DNA of 54,864 nucleotides from Pseudomonas viridiflava (GTDB lineage Bacteria > Pseudomonadota > Gammaproteobacteria > Pseudomonadales > Pseudomonadaceae): the NCBI RefSeq assembly GCF_900582195.1, contig NZ_UTHA01000286.1, forward strand, positions 1 to 54,864, read 5' to 3'. This document shows positions 26,698-35,253 of the stretch, piece by piece. Under the pieces are notes generated by a model. It made no database searches, was not told the origin of the DNA, and was given only the letters and a program-made list of their open reading frames with translations. Numbering within the stretch: position 1 is the stretch's first letter; every line of letters begins with the position of its first letter. Position numbers and translations under genes: made by a program.

Positions 26698-27111
26698 ATG
26701 GCCTCCGCCAACAAGCAGCAAAAACGCGCCACCCGGGCCAAAGCCAAGGCCAAGCAGAATCGCACCAAGCGCGCCGAGGCGCCGATTGAGCTGGACCCGA
26801 ACGACGATCGCATCGACTTCGAATCGGTGGACCTGACCGAGCTGTTCAAGAAAATGATCGACGCCGAGAAGATCAGCCAGCAAGCGCTGTGTACTGCATT
26901 CCTTGAAGACCCGTTGCTGGAGCTGGTTTACGAGCAGGAAGGCGAAGAAGGCGCGATGGATTTTATCCTCGCCGCGCTGATCGAGTATCGCCAGTGGTCG
27001 CAGGAAACCGACGAGGCCGGCGCGCTGGCGTGGATCGAATCCTCGGCCTTCCAGGCCGACTATGTGGCGGCGTCCGACGCGATCGCCGCACAAACCCAAC
27101 AGAAGAACTGA
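26698..27111 (+). CDS. Small paralogous protein A, basic N-terminus and acidic body
   Basis: 137 residues. The first 25 are very basic (MASANKQQKRATRAKAKAKQ) and the rest is acidic and helical (IDFESVDLTELFKKMIDAEK, YEQEGEEGAMDFILAALIEY). The gene six bases downstream encodes a paralogue with the same N-terminus and the same helical plan, so this is a tandem duplication that has diverged. The Lys/Arg/Ala head looks like a nucleic-acid-binding tail. Family seen only as hypothetical proteins of Pseudomonas, to my knowledge. Function not assignable. Confidence 0.8.
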   Translation: MASANKQQKRATRAKAKAKQNRTKRAEAPIELDPNDDRIDFESVDLTELFKKMIDAEKISQQALCTAFLEDPLLELVYEQEGEEGAMDFILAALIEYRQWSQETDEAGALAWIESSAFQADYVAASDAIAAQTQQKN

Positions 27112-27117
27112 GTTCCC

Positions 27118-27570
27118 ATGGCATCCCTGAACAAGCAACAGAAACGCGCCAAACGCGCCAAGGCCAAAGCCAAGCAAATCCGTATGGTAGGCCGCAAGCC
27201 GCTGGACCAGGACGAAGACCTCGGTCACCTCGCCGAGCCGATCCCGGAATACACCCTGGCGATGTTCAGCAAAATGCGCGACGCCGAAGCCGTCAGCCGC
27301 AATGAGATGCTGCTGACCCTGCTCCGCGAACTGGCGTTCATCATCGTTGATCATCCAGAGCTGCTGGACATGGAAAACGCCGACAACGAAGGCATGGCCG
27401 CCACCCACCTGGCCGCCGACATGCTGATCGACTACCGCATGTGGGCCGAAGGCGCAACGATCGAAGAAGCCCAGGCCTGGCTGAGCGAACCGCAGTTCAT
27501 CACCGATTTCGGGATTGCGCTGGATGCTTATGGCAAGTCGGTGGAAGACACCGAACCCAAGGCCGAGTAA
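27118..27570 (+). CDS. Small paralogous protein B, basic N-terminus and acidic body
   Basis: 150 residues; MASLNKQQKRAKRAKAKAKQ repeats the head of the preceding protein, and the motifs YTLAMFSKMRDAEAVSRNEM, AADMLIDYRMWAEG and EEAQAWLSEPQFITDFGIAL parallel LFKKMIDAEK, AALIEYRQWSQE and ALAWIESSAFQADYV of copy A at the same spacing. The six-base gap implies co-translation. Unknown function; a heteromeric pair is plausible (inference). Confidence 0.82.
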   Translation: MASLNKQQKRAKRAKAKAKQIRMVGRKPLDQDEDLGHLAEPIPEYTLAMFSKMRDAEAVSRNEMLLTLLRELAFIIVDHPELLDMENADNEGMAATHLAADMLIDYRMWAEGATIEEAQAWLSEPQFITDFGIALDAYGKSVEDTEPKAE

Positions 27571-27615
27571 TTTTTTCCGCTTCACGTCCACGCACGATCA
27601 GGAAAAGGAAGTCAG

Positions 27616-27783
27616 ATGAAGACAGCAGACTCACGCGAGGACGGGCAAATCCCGAAAGCAGAAGACTCAGCAGCGAACCTCGAGAGCGACCCTGTTAAAT
27701 CTCTCAAACAACCAACTTGGGATGAATGGTTCGACGGAGAGAAATGCAGCTCAGACTTCATGCTCTCGCGAGAACAAAGCTGA
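27616..27783 (+). CDS. 55-residue protein resembling an antitoxin C-terminal tail
   Basis: ATG at 27616 with a near-ideal AAGGAAG five bases upstream; 55 codons to TGA. The N-terminal half is polar and disordered-looking; the end reads PTWDEWFDGEKCSSDFMLSR, which resembles the toxin-binding tail of AbrB/VapB-type antitoxins (pattern W-D-x-F-F ... S-D-D-F-M-x-x-R). There is no DNA-binding domain in front and no toxin gene after it: a strong terminator follows. It could be an orphan anti-toxin, a fragment, or a small protein of another role. Codon use is less GC-biased than the neighbours, which fits acquired DNA. Confidence 0.55.
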   Translation: MKTADSREDGQIPKAEDSAANLESDPVKSLKQPTWDEWFDGEKCSSDFMLSREQS

Positions 27784-27828
27784 TTCGGATCTGAAGCGCA
27801 GAATATTTCGAAACCGTTAGCAGAAACA

Positions 27829-27865
27829 AAAACGGCCGCTAGTCATCACTGACAGCGGCCGTTTT
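27829..27865. terminator. Bidirectional rho-independent terminator
   Basis: Perfect 12-base stem AAAACGGCCGCT (27829-27840) / AGCGGCCGTTTT (27854-27865) around a 13-base loop; A-run on one side and T-run on the other serve both the small gene at 27616 and the convergent permease gene. Confidence 0.9.
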
Positions 27866-27882
27866 GCGTTACGCGTAACGGA

Positions 27883-29274
27883 TCAGTTCAACACCACCGC
27901 GCCACGTTTTTCCAGCTTGCGACGGCGCGCCACCAGCAGACCGGCAGCCACCACCATCAAACTCAGCAGGCCAGTCGCGAGGATCTCCACGCGATGCGCT
28001 TCCTGGAACAGCATGATGGTCAGGGCCGCGACGATGAAGATGATCACCGCGTAGGTCAGGCCCGGGAACAGCCACATGCTGAAGACGATTTTCTCGCCGC
28101 GTGCCATGCGTTGTTTGCGCATGCGCAGTTGCGAGAACGCGATCACCAGGTACACCAACAATGCGATCGCGCCGGAGCTGGCCAGCAGGAATTCGAACAC
28201 CGCGGCCGGGGCCACGTAGTTGGCGAAGGTGCACAGGAATGCCGCGCCGGTGGACAGCATCACCGCCCAGTAAGGCGTACCGCTTTTGTTCACCCGCGTC
28301 GCCATGGCCGGTGCGTCACCACGCTTGCCGAGGGAGAAGAGCATGCGCGACGAGGTGTACAGCGCCGAGTTCAGGCAACTGGTCACCGCGACCAGAACCA
28401 CGATGTCGACAATCATCTTGGCGTTAGGGATTCCCATACGCTCAAGCACGGTCTGGTAGGAACCGAGGTTGGCCAGCGTAGGATCATTCCATGGCACCAG
28501 GGCGACAACGATGAAGATCGACACGAGGTAGAACAGGCCGATTCGCCAGATCACCGAGTTGGTGGCTTTGGAGATCTGCTTGCCCGGGTTCTTCGATTCC
28601 GCGGCCGCGATGGTCACGATCTCGGTACCCATGAAAGAGAACATGGTGGTCAGGATCGCACCCAGTACCGCGCCCATGCCGTTAGGCAGGAAGCCGCCGC
28701 TGTCGAACAGGTGCGAAACACCGCTGACCTGACTGTTCGGCAGGAAGCCGAAGATCGCCGCCAGACCGAGGATGATGAAGCCGATGATCGCCAGCACTTT
28801 GATCAGGGCAAACCAGAATTCGAACTCGCCGTAATTCTTTACGCTGAACAGGTTGGTGACGGTCAACAACAGGGTGATGACCAGTGCGAACGCCCAGATG
28901 CCAACATCGGGGAACCACGCGTGCAGGATGGTTGCGGCGGCGTTGGCTTCCAGTGGAATCACCAAGACCCAGAACCACCAGTACAGCCAACCGATGGTGA
29001 AACCGGCCCAGTGCCCGATGGCACGGTCGGCGTACGTCGAGAAGGAGCCAGTGTCCGGCGAGGCAACGGCCATTTCGCCGAGCATACGCATCACTAAAAC
29101 CACCAGGGTACCGGCGGCGGCGTAGGCCAGCAGCACGGCAGGGCCGGCGGCAGCGATGGCGTGGCCGGAGCCAACGAACAGACCGGCGCCGATTACACCG
29201 GCGATCGACAACATGGTCACATGACGCGGTTTGAGCCCCTGTTCGAGGCCATTGGAGCTTGGGGTACTGCTCAT
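27883..29274 (-). CDS. gabP: GABA/amino acid permease (APC superfamily)
   Basis: 463 residues from the ATG at 29274 (AAAGG eight bases upstream; the frame extends to 29322 without support). Twelve membrane helices of the amino acid transporter family: LKPRHVTMLSIAGVIGAGLF with the unwound G-A-G motif in helix 1, VVLVMRMLGEMAVASPDTGS, and FSFMGTEIVTIAAAESKNPG in helix 6. The sequence is closest in character to GabP-type permeases for 4-aminobutyrate and related omega-amino acids; exact substrate is inferred. No gabT/gabD lie next to it. Divergent from the ABC importer operon. Confidence 0.8.
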   Translation of the reverse strand: MSSTPSSNGLEQGLKPRHVTMLSIAGVIGAGLFVGSGHAIAAAGPAVLLAYAAAGTLVVLVMRMLGEMAVASPDTGSFSTYADRAIGHWAGFTIGWLYWWFWVLVIPLEANAAATILHAWFPDVGIWAFALVITLLLTVTNLFSVKNYGEFEFWFALIKVLAIIGFIILGLAAIFGFLPNSQVSGVSHLFDSGGFLPNGMGAVLGAILTTMFSFMGTEIVTIAAAESKNPGKQISKATNSVIWRIGLFYLVSIFIVVALVPWNDPTLANLGSYQTVLERMGIPNAKMIVDIVVLVAVTSCLNSALYTSSRMLFSLGKRGDAPAMATRVNKSGTPYWAVMLSTGAAFLCTFANYVAPAAVFEFLLASSGAIALLVYLVIAFSQLRMRKQRMARGEKIVFSMWLFPGLTYAVIIFIVAALTIMLFQEAHRVEILATGLLSLMVVAAGLLVARRRKLEKRGAVVLN

Positions 29275-29828
29275 CGAAACTACCTTTGCGAGGAAAGCGA
29301 TTGCGTCCGGCCCGTCTGGCATTTTCTTTCTCGTAAAAAGAAATCAACGGGGCGTTCCTTATTCTGCACGCAAGTTTTGCGCCAAAATGTTTCAAACTCT
29401 TCTGTGCCGCGGCTTTGCGCGCGACCGGACAGTGATCGCAAGTCCTTGGATTTAATGGCAATCCGCCAGAGCGTTACCCTGTGACTCACTTTCAGGACAA
29501 ATTCGCGCACCAGAAACACACTGGAAAAGTGCGAGATGCACAATAAAAGGGCGAATCAGGAACGTTCGGCCGGATAGCGCTTCCAACACCCCGCCAAAGC
29601 TGGCAACATCGCGCCTTTTTTTACGCGACACCCACGGGTTTGCACGATCAAACACCCGTTCGGTTGTTGATGGGGCGACAGTCTGCTGTGCCGATGCGAC
29701 AACCTGCCACATGCCACCCGTTAACCGCTCGTAGCGCTGTTGGCTGCCATTGAAACGCTATGCTAGCTTGGCCGCCTCGCCAGGAAGGCCATCCAACAGC
29801 AGGAGCGCAACATATATGAGGAACGCAC
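29275..29828. other. 554-base divergent intergenic region
   Basis: Lies between the permease (leftward) and the ABC ATPase (rightward) and must contain both promoters. It is less GC-rich than the flanks. I see a -10-like TATGCT at 29759-29764 before the ABC operon but no well-spaced -35, and no convincing terminator, RNA gene or conserved ORF. Confidence 0.4.
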
Positions 29829-30602
29829 ATGGCTGAGGCCACGCCCGCGCTTGAAATCCGCAACCTGCACAAACGCTACGGACAGCTTGAGGTGCTCAAA
29901 GGCATCTCGCTGACCGCCCGCGACGGCGATGTGATCTCGATCCTCGGTTCCTCCGGTTCCGGCAAGTCCACGTTCCTGCGTTGCATCAACCTGCTGGAAA
30001 ACCCGCACCAGGGCCAGATTCTGGTGGCCGGTGAAGAACTCAAGCTCAAGGCCGCCAAAAATGGCGAACTGGTTGCCGCCGATGGCAAACAGATCAACCG
30101 CCTGCGCTCCGAGATTGGTTTTGTGTTTCAAAACTTTAATCTGTGGCCGCACATGAGCATCCTCGACAACATCATCGAGGCACCGCGCCGCGTGCTCGGC
30201 CAGAGCAAAGCCGAGGCGATCGAAGTCGCCGAAGCGCTGCTGGCCAAGGTCGGCATCGCCGACAAGCGCCACGCCTACCCGGCGCAATTGTCCGGTGGCC
30301 AGCAACAACGCGCGGCGATTGCCCGCACGCTGGCGATGCAACCGAAGGTGATCCTGTTCGACGAACCCACCTCGGCGCTTGACCCGGAAATGGTTCAGGA
30401 AGTACTTAGTGTCATCCGCGCATTGGCCGAAGAAGGCCGCACCATGCTGCTTGTGACCCACGAAATGGGTTTCGCCCGTCAGGTCTCCAGCGAAGTGGTG
30501 TTCCTTCACCAAGGCCTTATAGAAGAGCAAGGATCGCCTCAGCAGGTGTTCGAAAACCCGCTTTCGGCGCGCTGCAAACAATTCATGTCCAGCAACCGCT
30601 AA
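29829..30602 (+). CDS. Polar amino acid ABC importer, ATPase subunit (HisP/AotP type)
   Basis: 257 residues. Walker A GSSGSGKST, Q-loop FQNFNLWPHMS, signature LSGGQQQR, Walker B VILFDEPTSALDPEM and the switch His in LLVTHEMGFAR are all present. The GELVAADGKQINRLR insertion between Walker A and the Q-loop is typical of the histidine/arginine/lysine subgroup. First of four genes in the order ATPase, binding protein, permease, permease, an arrangement conserved in Pseudomonas. 13 bases separate it from the next gene. Confidence 0.95.
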   Translation: MAEATPALEIRNLHKRYGQLEVLKGISLTARDGDVISILGSSGSGKSTFLRCINLLENPHQGQILVAGEELKLKAAKNGELVAADGKQINRLRSEIGFVFQNFNLWPHMSILDNIIEAPRRVLGQSKAEAIEVAEALLAKVGIADKRHAYPAQLSGGQQQRAAIARTLAMQPKVILFDEPTSALDPEMVQEVLSVIRALAEEGRTMLLVTHEMGFARQVSSEVVFLHQGLIEEQGSPQQVFENPLSARCKQFMSSNR

Positions 30603-30615
30603 CGGAGCAACATGC

Positions 30616-31365
30616 ATGCAGAATTTCAAGAAGGTCTTCCTGGCCGCCGCCGTCACCCTCGCGTTCAGCGCCGGTGCCATGGCTGAAACCCTGAAGATGG
30701 GCATCGAAGCGGCTTACCCGCCGTTCAACAACAAAGACGCCAGCGGCAACGTGGTCGGCTTCGACAAAGACATCGGCGACGCCCTCTGCGCGAAGATGAA
30801 AGTCGAGTGCACCGTAGTCACTTCCGACTGGGACGGCATCATCCCGGCCCTGAACGCGAAGAAGTTCGACTTCCTGATCTCCTCGCTGTCGATCACCGAC
30901 GAGCGCAAAGGCGCGGTCGACTTCACCGACCCGTACTACTCGAACAAGCTGCAGTTCATCGCACCGAAAAACGTCGACTTCAAAACCGACAAGGACTCGC
31001 TGAAGGGCAAGTCCATCGGTACCCAGCGTGCCACGCTGGCCGGCACCTGGCTGGAAGACAACTACGGCAGCGATCTCAACGTCAAACTCTATGACACCCA
31101 GGAAAACGCCTACCTCGACCTGACTTCCGGTCGTGTCGACGCGATCCTCGCTGACAAGTACGCCAACTATGACTGGCTGAAAAGCGACGCCGGCAAGAAC
31201 TACGAGTTCAAAGGTGACCCGGTCGTAGAAAGCGACAAGATCGGCATCGCTGTGCGTAAAGGCGACCCACTGCGTGAGAAGTTGAACGCTGCTCTGAAGG
31301 AAATCGTCGCCGACGGTACCTACAAGAAGATCAACGACAAGTACTTCCCGTTCAGCATCTACTGA
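30616..31365 (+). CDS. Lysine/arginine/ornithine-type periplasmic binding protein
   Basis: 249 residues with signal peptide (VFLAAAVTLAFSAGAMA). LAO/HisJ-like motifs: LKMGIEAAYPPFNNKDASGN, GFDKDIGDALCAKMKVECT with the conserved disulfide cysteines, SDWDGIIPALNAKKFDFLIS, SITDERKGAVDFTDPYYSNK and DAILADKYANYDWL. The Asp in FTDPYY and the Arg of DERK bind the ligand alpha groups, so a basic amino acid is the likely ligand. A strong hairpin in the gap after it probably protects its mRNA and raises its level above the permeases. Confidence 0.94.
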   Translation: MQNFKKVFLAAAVTLAFSAGAMAETLKMGIEAAYPPFNNKDASGNVVGFDKDIGDALCAKMKVECTVVTSDWDGIIPALNAKKFDFLISSLSITDERKGAVDFTDPYYSNKLQFIAPKNVDFKTDKDSLKGKSIGTQRATLAGTWLEDNYGSDLNVKLYDTQENAYLDLTSGRVDAILADKYANYDWLKSDAGKNYEFKGDPVVESDKIGIAVRKGDPLREKLNAALKEIVADGTYKKINDKYFPFSIY

Positions 31366-31380
31366 TCCTGACCTGTGGGA

Positions 31381-31406
31381 CTGGCGCCGTGATGCAACGG
31401 CGCCGG
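31381..31406 (+). promoter_or_regulatory. Intercistronic stem-loop after the binding-protein gene
   Basis: Ten-base stem CTGGCGCCGT (31381-31390) / ACGGCGCCGG (31397-31406) with one G-T pair and a 6-base loop GATGCA; no T-run follows. The position, directly 3' of the binding-protein gene and before the permeases, fits a 3'-end mRNA stabiliser or partial terminator, as in many ABC importer operons. Confidence 0.7.
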
Positions 31407-31443
31407 CTCCCGACTTTGCCTGCCGCAATTTGAACAGAAACCC

Positions 31444-32136
31444 ATGATTATCGACCTCTACGGATTCGGCCCGGCCCTCGCTGCCGGCGCGCTGATGACC
31501 GTCCAACTGGCTCTCACCGCCCTATGCCTGGGACTGGTGCTCGGCCTGCTCGGCGCCTTGGCCAAGACCTCCACGTACAAGCCGCTGCAATGGCTTGGCG
31601 GCACTTATTCGACTCTGGTGCGTGGCGTCCCGGAATTGCTCTGGGTGCTGTTGATCTACTTCGGTACGGTCAACCTGATGCGCGCCCTCGGTGAGTTCTT
31701 CGGCAACCCCGACCTGCAACTCAACGCCTTCGCCGCCGGCGTGATCGCCCTCGGTCTGTGCTTCGGCGCCTACGCCACGGAAGTGTTCCGTGGCGCGATC
31801 CTCGCCATCCCCAAAGGCCACCGTGAGGCCGGCCAGGCCCTGGGCCTGTCGAAATGGCGGATCTTCACCCGGTTGATCATGCCGCAGATGTGGCGCATCG
31901 CCCTGCCTGGTCTGGGCAATCTGTTCATGATCCTGATGAAAGACACCGCCCTGGTCTCGGTGATCGGTCTGGAAGAAATCATGCGTCACGCACAAATAGG
32001 CGTGACCGTGTCGAAACAACCGTTCACCTTCTATATGGTCGCCGCGATCATGTACCTGGGCCTGACCGTGCTGGCGATGACCGGCATGCACTTCCTGGAA
32101 AAACGCGCCGCTCGCGGCTTTGCGAGGAGCGCTTAA
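31444..32136 (+). CDS. Polar amino acid ABC importer, permease (HisQ/AotQ type)
   Basis: 230 residues, five membrane helices. The cytoplasmic coupling (EAA) loop is GAILAIPKGHREAGQALGLS followed by KWRIFTRLIMPQMWRIALPG. VRGVPELLWVLLIYFG in the first half is typical of HisQ-type subunits. Its TAA overlaps the next ATG (TAATG at 32134-32138), so the two permeases are made together. Confidence 0.95.
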   Translation: MIIDLYGFGPALAAGALMTVQLALTALCLGLVLGLLGALAKTSTYKPLQWLGGTYSTLVRGVPELLWVLLIYFGTVNLMRALGEFFGNPDLQLNAFAAGVIALGLCFGAYATEVFRGAILAIPKGHREAGQALGLSKWRIFTRLIMPQMWRIALPGLGNLFMILMKDTALVSVIGLEEIMRHAQIGVTVSKQPFTFYMVAAIMYLGLTVLAMTGMHFLEKRAARGFARSA

Positions 32137-32825
32137 TGAACTGGGAAGTCATCATCAAGTGGCTGCCGAAACTGGCGCAGGGCGCGACCCTGACCCTGGA
32201 ACTGGTGGCCATCGCCGTGATTGCCGGTCTGCTGCTGGCGATTCCGCTGGGCATCGCCCGCTCCTCCAAGCTCTGGTACGTGCGTTCGCTGCCTTACGCC
32301 TACATCTTCTTTTTCCGTGGCACGCCGCTGCTGGTTCAGCTGTTCCTGGTTTACTACGGCCTGGCGCAGTTCGATGCGGTGCGCGAAAGCGCCTTGTGGC
32401 CGTACCTGCGCGATCCGTTCTGGTGTGCGACCGTGACCATGACCCTGCACACGGCGGCGTACATCGCCGAGATCTTGCGCGGGGCGATTCAGGCGATTCC
32501 ACCCGGCGAAATCGAAGCGGCGCGGGCTTTGGGCATGTCCAAGCCCAAAGCGATGTTCTACATCATCCTGCCGCGTGCCGCGCGCATCGGCCTGCCGGCC
32601 TACAGCAACGAAGTGATCCTGATGCTCAAGGCCAGTGCGCTGGCCAGCACCGTGACTTTGCTGGAACTGACCGGCATGGCGCGCACGATCATTGCCCGCA
32701 CCTATCTGCCAGTGGAGATCTTCTTCGCAGCGGGCGTGTTCTATCTGCTGATGGCTTACGTGCTGGTACGCGGCTTCAAGCTGCTGGAGCGCTGGTTGCG
32801 CGTCGATGCCTGCCAAGGGCGTTGA
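32136..32825 (+). CDS. Polar amino acid ABC importer, permease (HisM/AotM type)
   Basis: 229 residues from the ATG overlapping the previous stop; an in-frame open stretch back to 31854 is a shadow. Five membrane helices, the motif FFFRGTPLLVQLFLVYYGLA and the coupling loop GAIQAIPPGEIEAARALGMS followed by KPKAMFYIILPRAARIGLPA. Pairs with the preceding subunit in the heterodimeric channel. The last 20 bases overlap the methyltransferase gene. Confidence 0.95.
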   Translation: MNWEVIIKWLPKLAQGATLTLELVAIAVIAGLLLAIPLGIARSSKLWYVRSLPYAYIFFFRGTPLLVQLFLVYYGLAQFDAVRESALWPYLRDPFWCATVTMTLHTAAYIAEILRGAIQAIPPGEIEAARALGMSKPKAMFYIILPRAARIGLPAYSNEVILMLKASALASTVTLLELTGMARTIIARTYLPVEIFFAAGVFYLLMAYVLVRGFKLLERWLRVDACQGR

Positions 32826-34041
32826 TTCTTCCCACGTGCTGACGGGCGAGGACTTACTCGCTCGCTTCACGGCGCTGGATGCTTTTTTGATTGAGCATCA
32901 GGCGCTGTGGAAACCTCGACCGTTCACTCATCTACATCTTCCTTGGGAAGAATCCTACCCGGAGCTGGCCTTGTGGCTACGCGGACGGTCGCTGGAAGAC
33001 GCGGAAAACGCTCACAATCAACCTGCTGATCTTGTCGATGCGCCGGAGCCGTTTGCTTCATTGGCGGCGTTGTCGGCTGAGCTGAGTGCAGTTGGTGAGT
33101 TACCGGGGCATGCACTGGAAGCTGCGGGCCATCGACTGAATGTCGATGTGCCGGGACGCAAGTGGCAGCAGATCGAGGCATTTGCCAGCCGTTTGGCTTT
33201 TGCCTCACAACCGACGCACTGGCTGGACTGGTGTTCGGGCAAGGGGCATTTGGGGCGACGCTTGTTGCGCGCGGGGCAGCAGCTGACTTGCGTTGAATAC
33301 GATCCTTTATTGGTCGCGAGCGGTCAGGCGTTAAGTCAGCGTCATCACTTGCACGCTTTGCATGTGGAGCAAGACGTACTGGCGGCGGACGCCTCAGCCG
33401 TATTGAGCGCGACTCACACGCCCGTCGCCCTGCACGCCTGCGGCGATCTGCATGTTCGGCTTATGCAACTGGCCAGCGCCGCCGGTTGCCAGCAAATGGC
33501 AATCGCGCCCTGCTGCTACAACCGCATCGATCGCAGCGAATATCAGACATTGTCCTCGGCCGGATCGAGATCGCTCCTACAACTTTCGCTGGAAGATCTG
33601 GCGCTGCCAATGAGCGAAACCGTCACCGCCGGTGCACGGGTCCGACGTCAGCGTGACACCTCGATGGCCCGTCGCCTGGCCTTTGACCTGCTGCAACGGC
33701 AAGTGCGCGGCGTCGACGAATACCTGCCAACGCCCTCCCTGCCCAGCGCCTGGCTGGAAAAACCGTTCGCCGATTACTGTCGCGATTTGGCTGCGCTCAA
33801 GGAGTTATCCACAATCGGCTCGCCAGATTGGCCCGCACTCGAAGCCGCCGGTTGGCAGCGGTTGGCCGAAGTCCGCAACCTCGAATTGCTTCGCGGGCTG
33901 TTCCGACGGCCACTGGAGCTTTGGCTGAATCTGGATCGGGCGCTCTTCCTTGAAGAACAGGGCTACACCGTCCGCCTAGGCACCTTCTGCGACACCCCGC
34001 TGACTCCGCGTAATTTGCTGCTACTGGCCGAACGCGTTTAA
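32806..34041 (+). CDS. SAM-dependent methyltransferase (Methyltransf_32/METTL25-like)
   Basis: 411 residues. Central Rossmann methyltransferase: motif I WLDWCSGKGHLGRRLLRAG, motif II VEYDPLLVASGQAL, then VALHACGDLHVRLM and AIAPCCYNRI, the ACGDL and PCCY pattern shared with RRNAD1/METTL25-type enzymes. N-terminal ~140 and C-terminal ~130 residues are less conserved and may bind the substrate, probably RNA or protein (inference). The ATG overlaps the end of the permease gene by 20 bases, so it is expressed with the ABC operon although it has no obvious link to transport. Confidence 0.85.
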   Translation: MPAKGVDSSHVLTGEDLLARFTALDAFLIEHQALWKPRPFTHLHLPWEESYPELALWLRGRSLEDAENAHNQPADLVDAPEPFASLAALSAELSAVGELPGHALEAAGHRLNVDVPGRKWQQIEAFASRLAFASQPTHWLDWCSGKGHLGRRLLRAGQQLTCVEYDPLLVASGQALSQRHHLHALHVEQDVLAADASAVLSATHTPVALHACGDLHVRLMQLASAAGCQQMAIAPCCYNRIDRSEYQTLSSAGSRSLLQLSLEDLALPMSETVTAGARVRRQRDTSMARRLAFDLLQRQVRGVDEYLPTPSLPSAWLEKPFADYCRDLAALKELSTIGSPDWPALEAAGWQRLAEVRNLELLRGLFRRPLELWLNLDRALFLEEQGYTVRLGTFCDTPLTPRNLLLLAERV

Positions 34042-34429
34042 AACATCACAGCCTGTGGATAACTCTGTTGATGGTTTTCCCATGGATCCAATATCTGCGC
34101 CTGTTTAGCTGCGTTAACAGCACTGGTCATTTTTTGTTCACATGAATAAAAAACCTGTAAAACAGGGATTTGCAAACAAAATGAGAATGGGTTCACAAAA
34201 CCTCGCCTGAGTCCGGTTTCGTGCCTCTCAGTTGTGCATAAGCTGCCAATCAAAACGACATAACTGCCGAATAAAGCGTTTACCGAGCGAATAATTGCGG
34301 CCTCGCGAAAGCCGAAACTTCACCGCCTGCCCTGCAAAACAGCGCTATCGTGCGTAAGGCGCAAACAACCCGTTACGCACTGCGCAGGACTTAATTTGCT
34401 GCGATGCAAAAATAGTCTGAATTCAGGGG
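34042..34429. other. Intergenic region with a DnaA box
   Basis: About 390 bases between the methyltransferase and the tRNA-Thr promoter. It has a perfect DnaA box at 34054-34062 (TGTGGATAA, i.e. TTATCCACA on the minus strand), 240 bases from another in the methyltransferase gene (33805-33813). AT content is raised around 34130-34280. No ORF or hairpin terminator of good quality is seen. Confidence 0.4.
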
Positions 34430-34457
34430 TTTACAGGATCTTCCCAATCGCTATAAT
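34430..34457 (+). promoter_or_regulatory. Sigma-70 promoter of tRNA-Thr
   Basis: -35 TTTACA (34430-34435), 16-base spacer, perfect -10 TATAAT (34452-34457), then CGTCGCCCAC discriminator; mature tRNA starts at 34471. Confidence 0.8.
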
Positions 34458-34470
34458 CGTCGCCCACAAC

Positions 34471-34546
<76 letters not shown>

Positions 34547-34555
34547 TACAAAACG

Positions 34556-34588
34556 AAGCCCCTGCAGAAATGCGGGGGCTTTGTTGTT
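34556..34588 (+). terminator. Rho-independent terminator of tRNA-Thr
   Basis: Stem AAGCCCCTGCA (34556-34566) / TGCGGGGGCTT (34571-34581) with GAAA tetraloop and one G-T pair, then TGTTGTTTG. Confidence 0.9.
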
Positions 34589-34800
34589 TGTGGGTGTATA
34601 TATTTTTAGCCGTGTTCCAGCTTCAGTAGAAATAGCGCCTCTCCTCTGCACACGTCGATCTAAACGCCAGACGTCCTTCTCCACAAAGCACGGCTTTTGC
34701 CCAAAACGCCCGAATTTCCGCTTTTATGCCAAATTATGAACTGGCAATAATTATGGTGTGCCCATAAAAAGGTGTAATTGCATGAGCAGCGTTTCTCAGC

Positions 34801-34980
34801 TCACTGAACCGGCGGAGTCAATGGCAACGCGGTTTCCCAGTGAAGAGTGCTTGATGCCTCGACGCTTTGTTCCTCCGCCGCAGAGAGCGGCATCTGCGTT
34901 ACGCGCGCGGCCTCACCGGCCTTCATCTGACGTACAGACTCCAGTAAGTCCTGCTGGAATTGCTCCAGTTCATCGACCAT
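34801..34980 (-). CDS. Truncated HigA-type antitoxin head (59 residues)
   Basis: ATG at 34980 with GAGGAG eight bases upstream; 59 codons to TGA at 34801. The sequence MVDELEQFQQDLLESVRQMK and then AGEAARVTQ matches the start of HigA/XRE antitoxins of the type whose next ~60 residues are a helix-turn-helix ending in a W-E-Q-G motif. Here the chain leaves that pattern after residue ~35 (MPLSAAEEQSVEASS) and stops, so the DNA-binding domain is missing. No HigB toxin is recognisable upstream. Either a decayed toxin-antitoxin locus or a shortened but still translated regulator. The good ribosome site argues that it is still read. Confidence 0.5.
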   Translation of the reverse strand: MVDELEQFQQDLLESVRQMKAGEAARVTQMPLSAAEEQSVEASSTLHWETALPLTPPVQ

Positions 34981-35253
34981 CGCTGATCTCCTCGTTTTTG
35001 TTGCTTAGAAAAGGCTAAGGACAAGTCATGACCGACAAAACGCATGGCGTGAAATCCTGAGAAATTTGTCGTAACGAGAAGCCAAGCAAAGCCACTACTG
35101 GCCACGATTGTGCATCGGCTCGCCCTCAAGCTACCGTTCAGTTCGTCGCTGCCAATTCAGCGACCGGGCCTGAGAACCCGCGTAAGATGCAGGCGCACCA
35201 ACGCCCCAAACCACGATTGCCGACGCTGTTTTAGTGTCCGCATTCACGTGCAA

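Noticed and set aside
34758..35018. 86-codon plus-strand open frame near tRNA-Thr
   Set aside because: It is antisense to the antitoxin-like gene at 34801-34980, which has the better ribosome site and family match.
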